Positions 1 to 10,119 of a DNA stretch of 38,547 bases are shown here, piece by piece. Below the pieces are notes generated by a model that saw only the letters and a program-made list of their open reading frames with translations, had not been told where the DNA came from and searched no databases. Every line of letters begins with the position of its first letter. Position 1 is the stretch's first letter. The stretch comes from Gnetum montanum. Lineage: Eukaryota > Streptophyta > Gnetopsida > Gnetales > Gnetaceae. The translations under genes and the position numbers were made by a program. The stretch is from assembly GCA_015680685.1 (NCBI GenBank), contig MNCI01029178.1:121415-159961 (forward strand), given 5' to 3'.

Positions 1-21
1 TACATCGATAGCGAACCTTTC

Positions 22-309
22 ATGATTGATAACATTACTTCAAATGGAAAAAGTAAGATGGTTGAAAAAGGAGGTGTTGAAAAAAAAGTTTGTACACTCC
101 AAGAAAATGAGAATTCATTTGAGAAAGAAGATGAGAGGATTGCTGAAGACAAATCTCAAGAGGATCAAGTTGAAAAAAAATCTCAAGAGGATCAAGTTGA
201 AAGCTCTAGTGAGCCAAAAAGTAATAGAAAGATTGCTTATGAGAGGGTTAGAGATATGAGGATTCCTACCAGCGTAATCCTCCCCATTCTCTTCCCATCT
301 CAAGAATAG
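22..309 (+). pseudogene. Highly charged reading frame of unknown function, probably the 3' part of a retroelement ORF
   Basis: A 95-codon open frame that is very rich in Glu, Lys, Asp, Gln and Ser. It contains a 9-residue tandem repeat (SQEDQVEKK, then SQEDQVESS). The start is arbitrary, because the frame may begin left of the window. About 200 bases after its stop comes an A/G-rich run followed by TGTTGGCAC, which looks like a polypurine tract and LTR start. That suggests the frame is the tail of the internal region of an LTR element, but no conserved domain is visible. It could equally be chance coding in low-complexity DNA. Confidence 0.25.
154..203 (+). repeat. 27-bp tandem duplication inside the charged reading frame
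   Basis: TCTCAAGAGGATCAAGTTGA occurs at 154 and again at 181, and about 23 of the 27 positions of the unit match without gaps. The period is a multiple of three, so it adds a 9-residue repeat in frame. Confidence 0.85.
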
Positions 310-506
310 TCCATGAACAAAGGACTTAATAATGTATAGTTTGTTTGTTTTGTTAGGAATGAGGTTTTTATACCATCAAACCTTATGTTTGATGGGAATT
401 ATCCTCCAAAAAGATTTATCATTTCAGCTGTAAAAAGTTTAATAAAAGCTTCAAGTACAGTTCAGTTTCAAAATGAGGCTGCATAAATCTCTTTATGCTT
501 TTAAAA

Positions 507-530
507 AGGGGCAGAAATGTTGGCACATTT
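507..530 (+). other. Candidate polypurine tract and LTR 5' boundary
   Basis: AAAAAGGGGCAGAAA is followed directly by TGTTGGCAC (TG at 518-519). A purine run abutting a TG start is the usual junction between the internal region and the 3' LTR of a plus-strand LTR retrotransposon. No matching second LTR was found in the window, so this rests on the junction motif alone. Confidence 0.25.
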
Positions 531-1039
531 TGGCCATTTCATGGAGCAGAGACCGACACATTGTTCCACAAGAAAAAGCTCAAAACAGATTCTACGATCC
601 TGGACTCCATTAAAGGACTATTAAAGCAAGCACTAAACTAGAAGGCCATTACATGAACCCTAGCAAATCTAAACTTGGCACATAACTTCCACAAGCTCTT
701 AGATCTTCACGACGAAGCTGTGGTGTCATACAACTAGATGCTAGATGGAAAACTAGCTTCATGCTCAGGGAGGGACATACCCAAGGTTAGTTGCAACGTG
801 CTAGCTCTCTTCTTCTTTCGTCTCCAAGAATAAGCAGATGGCTACTAACGAATGGAAGCAGAGGGGAAAGTTCCAAATCACTACTTTGGTTGATCGAGGC
901 TGGTAACGGACGTGGGATGTTCATTTCCCCGAGAAAATAGATGGAAAAACTCGTAGGTCAAGGTGGACGTTGTCACAACGGTCTCTCCAGTTGAGGGGAA
1001 CTCTCCTTTGGTTAACTGATCAGTACCAGATGCGGGAGG

Positions 1040-1228
1040 ATGGACCAATCACAGGAGATCGAAGGCCATGACGAAGCTAAAACATTTGTGGAGTCTGAGT
1101 TTTTTAGGAAGCTTAATGTTGGAATCATGCTTGATGAAGGCTTGACTTCACTTGATGAGGGTTATAGGGTCTTTTATGGAGAGAGGTCACCGTGGTGGCT
1201 GATAATCAGGGTAGTTGATGTGCCCGCG
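1040..1228 (+). pseudogene. Fragment of an aminoacylase-1 gene (M20 metallopeptidase family)
   Basis: The translation from 1040 contains EIEGHDEAKTFVESEFF, then LNVGIMLDEGL, then YRVFYGERSPWWLII. This matches the catalytic-domain stretch of plant aminoacylase-1 (N-acyl-amino-acid amidohydrolase), whose consensus there reads roughly EEIGGHDGA, FVxSEFFRxLNVGIVLDEG and YGERSPWWLVI. The EIGGHDGA motif has changed to EIEGHDEA. After WWLII the homology breaks down (VVDVPAA, then stop), where the family continues with a Gly-His-Gly segment. Only about 60 of roughly 430 residues are present, so it cannot be functional. A TM9SF fragment follows 300 bases downstream on the same strand, so both look like captured or transposed gene pieces. 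The identification comes from family motifs I recognise, not from a search. Confidence 0.8.
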
Positions 1229-1540
1229 GCTTGATAAGAAGATTTCTGGTGAAGGCTGTGTCTCTGCAACTTGATGTCTCTGCTTCAGGAAATGAGATTA
1301 ACCTTGTGGTTTAAAAAGCTTTTTGATGCTGGCAATATACGACAAGAAAATAGGTTTAACCAAGGAAGCCAGATGCATCATTTCTGTTGTTCACGTCAGC
1401 CGCGATGGGCCGATCAACTTGCTGGAACGCCGACACTGTTGGTCCTAAGGTTGGGCTGTAGGAGTTCCAGGAGGGCGTCATGATCAAGGTGAATTATTTT
1501 TTCCGTCAGAGCCTAAGACCAAGTTCAGGAATCCGTGCAG

Positions 1541-1710
1541 ATGGTGAAGGAGCAAGAGCAGATTACTTTCACTTACAACATCATCAGATCTGAAGATGGA
1601 GGGATCTAGGGTTCACTGGTTTTTAATTCTAAACTCGCTCATGATGACCGCGTTCCTAACCAAAATCATGATCTTTCTACGTACTGTCCGCCTGCATCAC
1701 ACTAGTAAGA
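1541..1710 (+). pseudogene. Fragment of a transmembrane nine (TM9SF/TMN, EMP70-type) endomembrane protein gene
   Basis: Two short blocks in different frames match the same part of plant TM9SF proteins, which are Golgi/endosomal multispanning proteins. At 1541-1579 the frame reads VKEQEQITFTYNI, corresponding to the segment just before the large membrane domain. At 1596-1710 it reads MEGSRVHWFLILNSLM, then a hydrophobic stretch ending IFLRTVR. Family members have MEGSKVHWFSILNSLM here, the start of the first membrane span, then IFLRTVRRD. About eleven residues that normally lie between the blocks (around WPSRWDAYL) are missing and the frame shifts at that point. It is a dead fragment of about 45 residues out of about 600. 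The strand is the same as the aminoacylase-1 fragment upstream. Confidence 0.8.
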
Positions 1711-1859
1711 GTATAATGATCAGCTCTATTACCCAAAACCCACATATCCTAAAAAAACCCACGTTTCTAACCTCACTGTGCAAGTTTGTTAAGGAACCCA
1801 CATCCAAACAAGCCATGAAAAATAATCTCGGACTGGAAGTGTTTGACAGATTTTGAGTG

Positions 1860-2200
1860 CTTCCTTGAGCTACCCCTCTCTACATAATCTCTGAGTCACG
1901 CTGTCTGTTCCTTTCCATTCTCTCTCATGGAGGATCTATCTAGAGACGCTACCGTTTAGTTACATAAACATGGGTGCTGCAATTGGAAATTCTACAGCAT
2001 GCGACCATTACTAGATTGGTAAGCCACTACACATGAAACTTCACTCTGGGAGTATCTGCTACCATGTGCCCGTCATTCTGTAGCCCATGGCCGAAGAGCA
2101 AGCCACCAAAGTTGAAGATTTTACAAGAATTAGGCCAAGGCCACCGCCCTGCTCTAGCATGTTGCTTGTTGTTGAGGATTTGTCGGAAGACTTTGTTGAA
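1860..2200. other. GC-richer stretch without a recognised gene
   Basis: The base composition is like that of the gene-fragment stretch before it and clearly richer in G and C than most of the window. A 39-codon plus-strand frame starting at 2087 (MAEEQATKVEDF...) ends at about 2206, but I do not recognise it. It may be further captured coding sequence. Confidence 0.3.
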
Positions 2201-2392
2201 CATTGATAAATATTTTATGTAATAATCTGTTTTGTTATTTTTTTTAAAAAAATAAGGGGGTTTATAGTGAAAATATAATTATGTAGCATCATTTGTAAAG
2301 AAGACATTTGGCTATTATCCCTTTTATTCATATGGAAGTTATAACTTCCTATGGTAGTTACAACTAGGATATTTGTAACTAATTTTAATACT

Positions 2393-2448
2393 ACAAAGGC
2401 CACTTGTCAACAATAGCCTCTTTATCTCCACAAAGGCCACTTGTCAAC
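2393..2448 (+). repeat. Duplicated ACAAAGGCCACTTGTCAAC segment
   Basis: ACAAAGGCCACTTGTCAAC occurs twice with a spacing of about 37 bases, just upstream of the 21-bp tandem array and sharing its ACTTG core. Confidence 0.8.
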
Positions 2449-2475
2449 TGCAACTTGTTTCTCTCCATGGTGAAC

Positions 2476-2558
2476 ACTTGGCAATTGGATGAAGACACTT
2501 GGCAACTGAATGAAGACACTTGGCAACTGAGTGAAGACACTTGGCAATTGAATAGGAC
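2476..2558 (+). repeat. Four 21-bp tandem repeats upstream of a TATA box
   Basis: Units begin at 2476, 2497, 2518 and 2539 with consensus ACTTGGCAAYTGRATGAAGAC. The last unit is one base shorter and diverged at its end. The array ends about 80 bases before the TATA box at 2642, the usual place for enhancer-like repeats in the U3 part of plant LTRs. The 7-codon periodicity in one frame (TWQLxED) comes from the 21-bp unit and is not evidence of a protein. Confidence 0.9.
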
Positions 2559-2640
2559 ACTTGTCCATTGTAGCTTTCTTATCTCTATGGTGGTTAAACC
2601 ACCCAAGATATTTTGTAACTTCCCTACCTACCTTTGCACC

Positions 2641-2651
2641 CTATAAAAAGG
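2641..2651 (+). promoter_or_regulatory. TATA box (CTATAAAAAGG)
   Basis: CTATAAAAAGG fits the plant TATA consensus. With the tandem repeats upstream it most likely marks the LTR promoter. Confidence 0.5.
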
Positions 2652-4084
2652 CTTCAGGGGTCACGGAGGAGGATCTCAATTAGAATCTCAATTTTTTTTA
2701 AGAAGAAAGGGCTTTTGGGAGGTCTCACACATCACACTTGGGCTCTCACTTGGAGACACACTTGGGGTCTTGAGAAGAGCTTTGTAAAGAAGAAATTGTG
2801 AATGATTGCTTGTAAGATGGCTTGCGAGAGTAAATATTTCAGCCTCTTTGTCATGGTCCTGTGAGTTATGTATTTTATTTTTTGTTTTGTTTAAATTTTT
2901 TAGCTAGTGGTTTAGATAGTATCATCCTTGGCAAGTAATTTTGGGATTTTTAGATTACTCTCACTGTTCTTGTTGCCCGATAGAAATTTCTATTAAAATT
3001 TTTCCGTAGAAGAACTTGTGTTTAAAAGCCTTAAGAGCATTTTAGTAGTAAATTTCATTATTGTTCAACATGTGGGAACTGCTATTGGAATTATTGTAAG
3101 AGAGCTTCTATTTGTAGTCACGCCGTTGAACAATTTAGTAGTCGAGAGGGTTCAGAAAATCTTTGGTATTTTGATGGGACCAGAATAGCTTCTTTTTATC
3201 TTTAAAGTGAATTCTCGTGGTATTTCAATCAGAAATTGTCAAGTCTTTTAAAGGTTCTGTTTGAATGCAATCGTTGACATCTATTATCTAGTCAAAATGG
3301 AGTCTCGTACGTGGTAGTTTACGCAGCAATTTTTGGTAGCATAATAGGATTGTCTTGAAGATATTGCTTGTTTGAGCCTTGGAAGTTTGAACAATTCGTA
3401 GATATTGAATTTGGGATAGCTTTATTGCGAAGTGTTTACTCGTGTCATTTTACCTTGTTTAAATATTTGAGGTCTACACAAATCTGCTTTCTTTTCTTTT
3501 CTGCTTATTTCCATCGAATCTTGCTCTATTTCTAGTTTTCTTGTGGAACTATCTCTTTCTCTGGGGAAAATTAGGAGTAGATTGCGGAGTTGTGCTCAAA
3601 TGTTTTTGCAAAATTTTATTTGTTACAAGTAGGTATTATAAGGACTGCGTAGACTAGGCAATTTAACAAAATAGGAAATTTTCAACAACTCACAGTACTT
3701 GGCAAAGTTGGCTGAATCTCTTTAAAGTAAGTTATTTGTAGTTTACACACAACGCAATCGTTACATTTCACACAACCGCACGCCGCAACAGCACACACAC
3801 ATACTCACATTAACTACTGAGTTTATTTAGAGGTATCTGGGCCTTGGTGTTGCCAGAGACCAGCAGGCACCTAAATCTTGTTCGAGGACACTCGTTGGCA
3901 GTCGCGTCCCAAACGGTCGCCAACAGTTACTTCTACTCTCTTGGACTTCTTGACTATGTGGCTAATGGTAGGAGTTTCTTCTTGAAATTCCACTTTGAAT
4001 CCTTGTTCAAAGTCAACATTATTGACTACCAAAGGGACTGCACCTTCACCAAATGATGATTTTGACTCCTTCATAAGGCAAGTG

Positions 4085-4490
4085 AATTTATTAATGGATT
4101 AATGAGGAAAAAACTTGTAATTGAGCTAAACAAGGCCTTCCCAAGATAAGCTTAAACCTTGGTGTTTCCTCCACCACCAAGAAATTGACCATTGTGGGGA
4201 ATTATTCCCCTACCATAAAATCCAAAGAAATTAAGTCTTTTATGGCTGCTTGATGTCCATTGAAGGTTTTGAGAGTAGTTGTTATAGTATGCTGCATTTG
4301 CTCAGTTATGCCTAGATGTTCTACAATGGTATAGGGTATTACATTTGTTGTAGCTCCATCATCAATGTGCACTCTATGTGCCTTGTACTATCCTACCTTG
4401 ATGGTTATGAAAAGGGGAGCCTTACTTGTCTTAGCATCTTGGGGATTGGTTTTAACTTTGCTATAATGAAACATCAATGTCATTAACATC
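4085..4490 (-). pseudogene. Retroviral-type aspartic protease domain (decayed)
   Basis: The translation includes HIDDGATTNVIP, the active-site region (usually D-[ST]-G, here D-D-G), then a flap-like segment, then FKLILGRPCLAQ, the conserved ILGRPWL motif near the domain's end. A stop splits the segment between them. In a live element the protease would mature the gag-pol polyprotein. Altered active-site sequence and the stop mean it is dead. The strand and spacing fit the gag core upstream. Confidence 0.75.
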
Positions 4491-5349
4491 ATTTCTTCCT
4501 TTCTAAAGGTGGTACCATCATGCATGGATGGAATCTTCACTAGCAAGGATATCATTGCTAATAGAAATAGCGGTCAACATCTTAACTAATCCTTCCTAGT
4601 ATGTAGCAAAACTCATCACAACATCACACAAGCTAAGAGAGATGTTCTTTTGCTTGAGTGACTGTTTGACTTGTTCTATCACATTAAGGAATTCCTTGTT
4701 ATTGGTTGTAGGCTTTTCATTATCAAGGTCCTTATCTTCCTTCATGCACCCTAAGATGAAAACCTGATGCTTCAAAGATTGTTTGGCTTCTTTCTCTTTT
4801 TCCTATGGCTTAGCATCCTCACATGGTTGACTAGTTTATGCGACTTGAGCATCAAAACTCATCAGAACATATGATATGGTAGTGGATTTTGGCAAGTCCA
4901 CTTCCTTTTGTGCATTGGATTATTTGTTATCATTGTTCTTAGGATTTGGTATGGGATTCTTACATTGTTTGCTTAGTGATTTTTTGTTGTTGTTATTTGG
5001 TTATGAAGAAGTTGTTGCATTGGCCACTATACAAGGATGTTTATCAGTTGTATGAGCAAGCTTGGATTTGGTTTCAGTGGAAGTGGATACCTTGAACACA
5101 AAAGGATCCTTGAAAAATATGGGTGATGGTATCCTCACAACATAAGCGGACCATGAGCTAGTTGAAGCTAAAGGATCCCTTGTCATTATGAAGAGGTACC
5201 CATATCATGAACCATGCCCATATACATCTAGAGTTATTGGTCACATTGAATGTCGTGATAGTGTATGAGCTATTGTTGGCATTAAATGAGTCCTTTTAGA
5301 CTGACATGGATTGATTTTATAGCTTAATTGGGTTGGCGGCATTAGGGAC

Positions 5350-5470
5350 CAACTTGTCCTTGTCTATCATCTTCTACAATTCATCCTTAAGTGCTAAGAA
5401 AAAGTCAATGTCATGACTTGGTAGTTGATGGTAGTGGCAAAAACAGTCAAGTTTGAAGTACTTAGGTACT
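5350..5470 (-). pseudogene. Gag zinc-knuckle-like segment
   Basis: The minus-strand translation reads CFCHYHQLPSHDIDFFLALK, then DELQKMIDKDKL. Plant gypsy gags commonly have C-x2-YHxxxGHxxxxCxxLKxxIxxLIxxG at this place. The spacing is kept, but the Gly and the last Cys are lost (S and F). Confidence 0.6.
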
Positions 5471-5939
5471 AGGGGATCATCCTTGGTTGCAAGAATAGGA
5501 TTCTTGGCTATCTCGCATAGTCTGTCATGCCTATGGTAGAAGTTTTTGATAATCTACTTGTATTGTATTCTTCTACTCTTTAATAGTTGATCAAGGAGTT
5601 TCAATGGTTTGAATAGTAACCTAGCATACTTTGACTAGGCTTTTTGTTCAAAATGAGGCATTATGGTAGTTGATGCAGAGGTCCCAGACATCGAAGGTTA
5701 ATTATTATTAGTAGAGGCCTTGGGTTGATTGGTCTTATGCCCTTGCATGGTTGTTTTGTTGTTGTTTTTGGCTACTGTGTCCAAGATTGTGTTGTTTTGT
5801 CTCTTCTTCTCCTTATCTTTCCATGTGTTCTAGTTCTTAAATTCCATGTAGGTAAGATTATGACTAGCCTCAGCCATGTCTTCTATGTTCTTCATTTAGG
5901 AAAAGGCTTAACTAAGTGACTACTCATGAAAATAGTAGA

Positions 5940-6465
5940 GTTTTAACTTAATGAAGTTCTTAACCATCCCCTTGACTATAGCTAGAAGATGAGTTTTAGC
6001 TATCAATTGCAAAATCTCATTAAGGAGAGCATTCCATCATTATATGAATTTCTATATGGGTTCGAGGGGTCCATGCTTGACCTTCATTAGTTGGTCAAGA
6101 GTCATGTAAGATTTCAAGTTGTACTTGAAATGGTTAACAAACTATGAAATTAAGTCTTCAAATTACGATATAGATCCTCTTGGCAATGCACGATACCAAT
6201 CCAAGGTTTTTTCCATTAGAGACATAGGAAATATCCACATGACGGTATGTGGCCAAGCTTGCACTAATAGACACTCAAAACAAAAGGTTATGAGGTGAAT
6301 ATTAGGATCACCTTCATTGTAGTAATTCTTGAATTGGGAAATGAGGATGCCCAATGAAGGAGTTCTTGGTAGGATAGTGGGATTAATGGGTTCATCTTGG
6401 TAGCAGTCCATTATCTTGACTATCTGGCTTGTTGAAGCTTTGAGCTTTTGTAACTTTACCATCAA
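5940..6465 (-). pseudogene. Retrotransposon gag core domain (decayed)
   Basis: The 100-codon frame at 6465-6163 shows the hallmark order of the plant retrotransposon gag domain: YNEGDPNIHLITF, then SLMEKTLDWYRALP, then GSIS. In the family this is a GDP-x-H-x-x-x-F segment followed by L-x-G-x-A-x-x-W-Y-x-x-L-P-x-x-S-I-x-x-F. The region downstream (6160-5940) continues in another frame with stops. Gag forms the virus-like particle in the cytoplasm. Here it is broken by nonsense codons and at least one frameshift. Confidence 0.75.
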
Positions 6466-6840
6466 GTCTTGGATAATTTGAAATGCCTAATCCAATCCTT
6501 AGGGCATTGCTATTAACTATGATATCCACACAAATGGTTGGGGGATTAGTTGAGAGGCTTGTGGCCTTACGATAGGTTGTGATATTAAAGGAAGAGGCTA
6601 GGTTATGGTGGTCATAGGTGGGATAAATAATGAAAATGATATTTATCCTAGAAGTTGAGGCACAAAGGAAACAAAAGGTGTTTGTATTTGCTGGGTCACT
6701 TGTGGTCTTGTTATGGGGTCCATTAACATGGAGAAAGGGTGGGTCGTCATGAGAACCACTAATGAAGGTCGTGCAGAATGAGGCTATGTAACAAAAGACA
6801 TGAACAAAAAGAGGAAGGCTATTTGAGACACAGACTATGC

Positions 6841-7271
6841 CTAATTGACTAGTATAATATTTGTTGGCCCAAACATGATTGGATATATAGGAGATGATAG
6901 TTGTAATGCATATCCCATGGAAAAACCAAGCAAGGCCAAAATGACCATGGTGGTTTGAGGGGTCGAATGTTGGAATAGGCCCCCTGTGAAGGTCTCTAGT
7001 TTGGGCTTCATCTCCACCTCATACTTGTCATGCTCTTCATGTTGGCTCTTCAAGATTATTTCACATCTTGCTTGTCCATATTAATTTATTAAGAGATTAT
7101 ACATGTGTGGACATCATTCAAGGGTATTTTGTCATAGGGAGAGGGTATGTACTTCTTTCCATTATAATGGATTAACTCATACTCACACTTGGCTTCAGAT
7201 TCCATGTGTGGAAGGAGTAATCCAACTTGGATTTTAGCACAGATGTAGTTATAGTGCTCATCATTGAGCAC
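6841..7271 (-). pseudogene. Gag N-terminal region (decayed)
   Basis: Two open pieces (7271-7089 and 7053-6841) precede the gag core on the same strand. The second begins MKSQHEEHDKYEVEMKPKLE, a charged segment followed by a Pro/Ser/Gln-like linker, as is usual upstream of the gag core in plant Ty3/gypsy elements. No catalytic motif is expected. The assignment rests mainly on position. Confidence 0.4.
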
Positions 7272-7274
7272 AAT

Positions 7275-9750
7275 AAAGTTTTGGCTTTACCCTTATAACC
7301 TAAGTGATTATCTATGCTTGGCTACAATGAGGTCTCTAGGATCCTAGGTCCTTACTCCATCCTAGCCAGATGTCATGTTGGCCATGTCAATGGGGAAAAT
7401 GGTGGACTTACTAATAGACATTATCAAAAAATGCTGATTTTGACCTCTTACTCTTTTTTGGTAAAAATTTTAGTAAGTTGGAATTACCCAAGGATGTAGT
7501 TAACTATAAATGGAAAATGTGATTTCAAAGTGCTATTGTAACATAAATTGGTGGTTACTACTCTAAAAAAATGGTGTTGAGATTTTAAAATTGATAATAC
7601 CAACTATGCTAGAGTTTTTAGTTATGTCTATGTTGAAGGATGTGTAGTAGATCATAGTATTTTCCAGCCAACCATGTTGAAATAGATGGCAAAAAATGGG
7701 ATTCACTTGGGACAACAAAACTTAAAAATATTTTCCCAAAGGATGTACGTAGGTTTTAAAAGTTTGATTGTGAAAATGTTGGCTTCCTCCTAGGACTACA
7801 CTAGGGTCCTAGTAATGACTACCCTAGCTTCTTATGTAGAATTTGACAACAAAGGTATTAGATTTTAAAATGGCCTACACTAGTGTTCAAGTTCCAAATA
7901 CAAGTTTTCAAGAGGTAAAAATTACAAGTGTTGTTGTTGACTACGTTGGGTTCCACAAAATCCAGCAACTACTATGAAAATGCAGTGAAAACCCAAATCA
8001 CCCACCATAACTATGCTAGGTATATTAGATGGAAATTGGATTGCCAACACTAGTTTTGGTTGTAAAACTTGCAGTTTCAAAGTTTAGAAGGCAAAAAATT
8101 GGTTTTGAAAAGTAGCTAAAAATGTTTTGCAAAAGATTTACATAATTTTGGAAAATGTTAAAAATAGGTTTTGGACAAGTTAGAATAGGTTTTTAGGCTA
8201 AGAACTTGGGTAGAGGTTCATGCCCTCCTTCTAGCATTGGAAATTGTAGCACCTGGAAAATCCAATCACTAGAAAATTGAAAATCTTAAGCTATGATAAA
8301 CTAACCTTGAATCCCAAAGGCCTCTAAAAAAAAAGATCCAAGGTACCTTGGATAGTCTTGTCAATCACCCTAGGACTTAGAAAGTGTAAATAGGAAAATA
8401 AAAGTGTAGATTCAAAAAAAAAAAATGAAATAGCACATAATTAAACTTGGAATAGAATCTACACTACAAATGAACTAAAAAATTTATTAAATGAAAGTGT
8501 AAAATTCAAAGAGTGCAAATTGGGTGCTCAAAGCACAAGAAGCTAGCTTGAAATGGAGCTTAAAGCTTATTGGAGTTGGTAGGTTGTGTTTTGTAGTTAA
8601 TCTTCATAGTCTAGGTACTTCCCAATTCCAATCCCTTTCAATTCCTTATTGGTTTCCATCCAAGTCTGCAACTTTGGCTATAGGTGGTATTAACTATGGT
8701 GTACACTTTTATTCCTATAGAACTACTCTAAGAGTCTCTGGTGCTTAGCATAGATACCAAATGGGATGCCAAAGTGATCAAGGTTGCAAAACAAGGCTAT
8801 GAATTTCACAAATGCTCATTTAAAATTGCTCAAAATTGTTCAAGTGTGGAACCTGAATATGGTATTCAAGCTTCAATTTTATAGGTTTTAGGTTGTTGAT
8901 TTCATGCTACAAATTATTGCCATGATTGCTAATAGATTGATGTTGGTTGTAGGTGTAATAGCTATGATTTCTAGTGTAGTTGACCATTTCTAGTAAGTTT
9001 TGATGCACCAAGATCATTAAAACCCATCTGCATACTAAAAAGAGTAAACAAACTTTTGTGACTATGTTAGGCTTCACCTCAACTATACTAGCCTTAAAGA
9101 CTATGCTAACATTTGTTGAAAATTGCTGAAAATCATGGTGACTACACTTACCAAACTACATCTATTGGAAATTCATGATGACTATGCTAGTCATGTTGGC
9201 AACACCAAAAAATGTTATGACTATGTTGTCCATTGCTGGGAAAATGAAAAACCCAACAACACCAACATTAGTCTTGCAAGCTAGGCTGGATTTTATGATG
9301 ACTACACTAGGTGTTGTTAGAAAAATGAAAACCCAACACCATCTACACTAGAAGTAGATAGTTTCAACATAGTTAACACTATACCTCTACAAAAACCCAT
9401 GAAACTACCAAATTTGGTAGTCCCTAATGCATTTTTAGCCTCCCAGGCTCATATATAGACATAATAGCACTTTTTCCACTTGGGAAGTGATGCAGTAGTA
9501 ACTTATGAGGCATTTGTTAGCCCCAAAAAGTTAAAGTATGCAAGATTGTAGCTCATGGACTACCAACCTTACAATTATAATGAAATCTTGCTCAAGTTGA
9601 CTGGTGAAGGTTATAGGCTACAACATGTGTTTTCTTGGTGGTGTTCCAAGTGTTCCATGATGCTATTTTGGACTCTTTGAAGCTTTAAGTGAATGAAATA
9701 ATGTCCATTCATACTTATTCTTTGTTATGAGAAAAATAAAAAAAGTGCAT
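7275..9750. other. Non-coding stretch with degenerate CTAGCATAGTC-type repeats; possible LTR or leader of the minus-strand element
   Basis: No supported gene. Words of the form GACTAYGCTAGT and CTACACTAGT recur irregularly at about 7600-8050 and 9060-9360, usually next to runs such as AAAATGAAAACCC. Lying just upstream of the minus-strand gag, this is where that element's 5' leader and LTR should be. I could not fix LTR ends or a convincing primer-binding site. Confidence 0.4.
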
Positions 9751-10100
9751 ATAACATATCTATTTATCATTCATCCATTTAACAAAAAAACACCATGTAA
9801 TCCTACCTCATAAAGATAACATGATAAATCAACTTACTAGTGTTGCTTATGATTCTTAGTTTTTCTATAAAGCTATTCACCATCCCACAATCTAACTATT
9901 CTTTGTCTATATGCTTCCAAAATATTTTGATGAGATCTATTCACATAGAATAATTAATTAAATCATACATAAGCCTAACCAAAAAAAAAAAAAATATATG
10001 AGTATGTGTGCATGTGTGTGTGTGTAATGTAATAAAACAGTAGCAGCCAAAATTGATATCACCAACTTACCAAAAGGCTATGGTCCCTTTTCTTCTCAAT
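9750..10100. repeat. AT-rich spacer with A-tract and (TG)n microsatellite
   Basis: A run of 14 A at 9981-9994 and a TG-rich microsatellite at about 10003-10026. Nothing else is recognisable. Confidence 0.7.
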
Positions 10101-10119
10101 TTTCTTCAAAACATTTCTT

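Larger units (their letters stand above)
2200..3843 (+). mobile_element. LTR-like region with promoter repeats, TATA box and a weak initiator-tRNA-Met primer-binding site
   Basis: No open frame of note. The order of signals resembles a plus-strand LTR: an upstream tandem repeat block (2393-2558), a TATA box at 2642, about 1.1 kb of T-rich transcribed-looking sequence, then at 3831 AGGTATCTGGGCC. That agrees at 10 of 13 positions with TGGTATCAGAGCC, the plant initiator-tRNA-Met primer-binding site. The LTR ends are not sharply defined and no second copy is in the window. The next recognisable coding DNA (below 4490) is on the opposite strand, so this LTR is not that element's own in the normal arrangement. 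Confidence 0.35.
3871..7271 (-). mobile_element. Ty3/gypsy retrotransposon remnant: gag and protease, minus strand
   Basis: Reading leftward from 7271 the parts come in normal order: N-terminal gag (7271-6841), gag core (6465 to about 5940), a zinc-knuckle-like segment (5470-5350) and the aspartic protease (4490-4085). The protease-to-RT linker then peters out at about 3870. No reverse transcriptase, RNase H or integrase is seen. Many stops and several frame changes make it non-functional. The truncation lies where the plus-strand LTR-like region ends, so the junction may record a later insertion or recombination. Confidence 0.75.

Noticed and set aside
2404-2646. 80-codon plus-strand frame with a TWQLxED repeat
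   Set aside because: The repeat is a by-product of the 21-bp DNA repeat in a promoter-like region; the opposite strand is open as well.
3844-3860. TGGTGTTGCCAGAGAC as a decayed tRNA-Asp primer-binding site
   Set aside because: It needs a 3-base deletion and several changes. The overlapping initiator-Met-like site at 3831 fits better, though neither is strong.
8744-8757. AGCATAGATACCA as a minus-strand initiator-tRNA-Met primer-binding site for the 3.9-7.3 kb element
   Set aside because: Only about 9 of 13 positions agree and no LTR boundary adjoins it; too weak to annotate.
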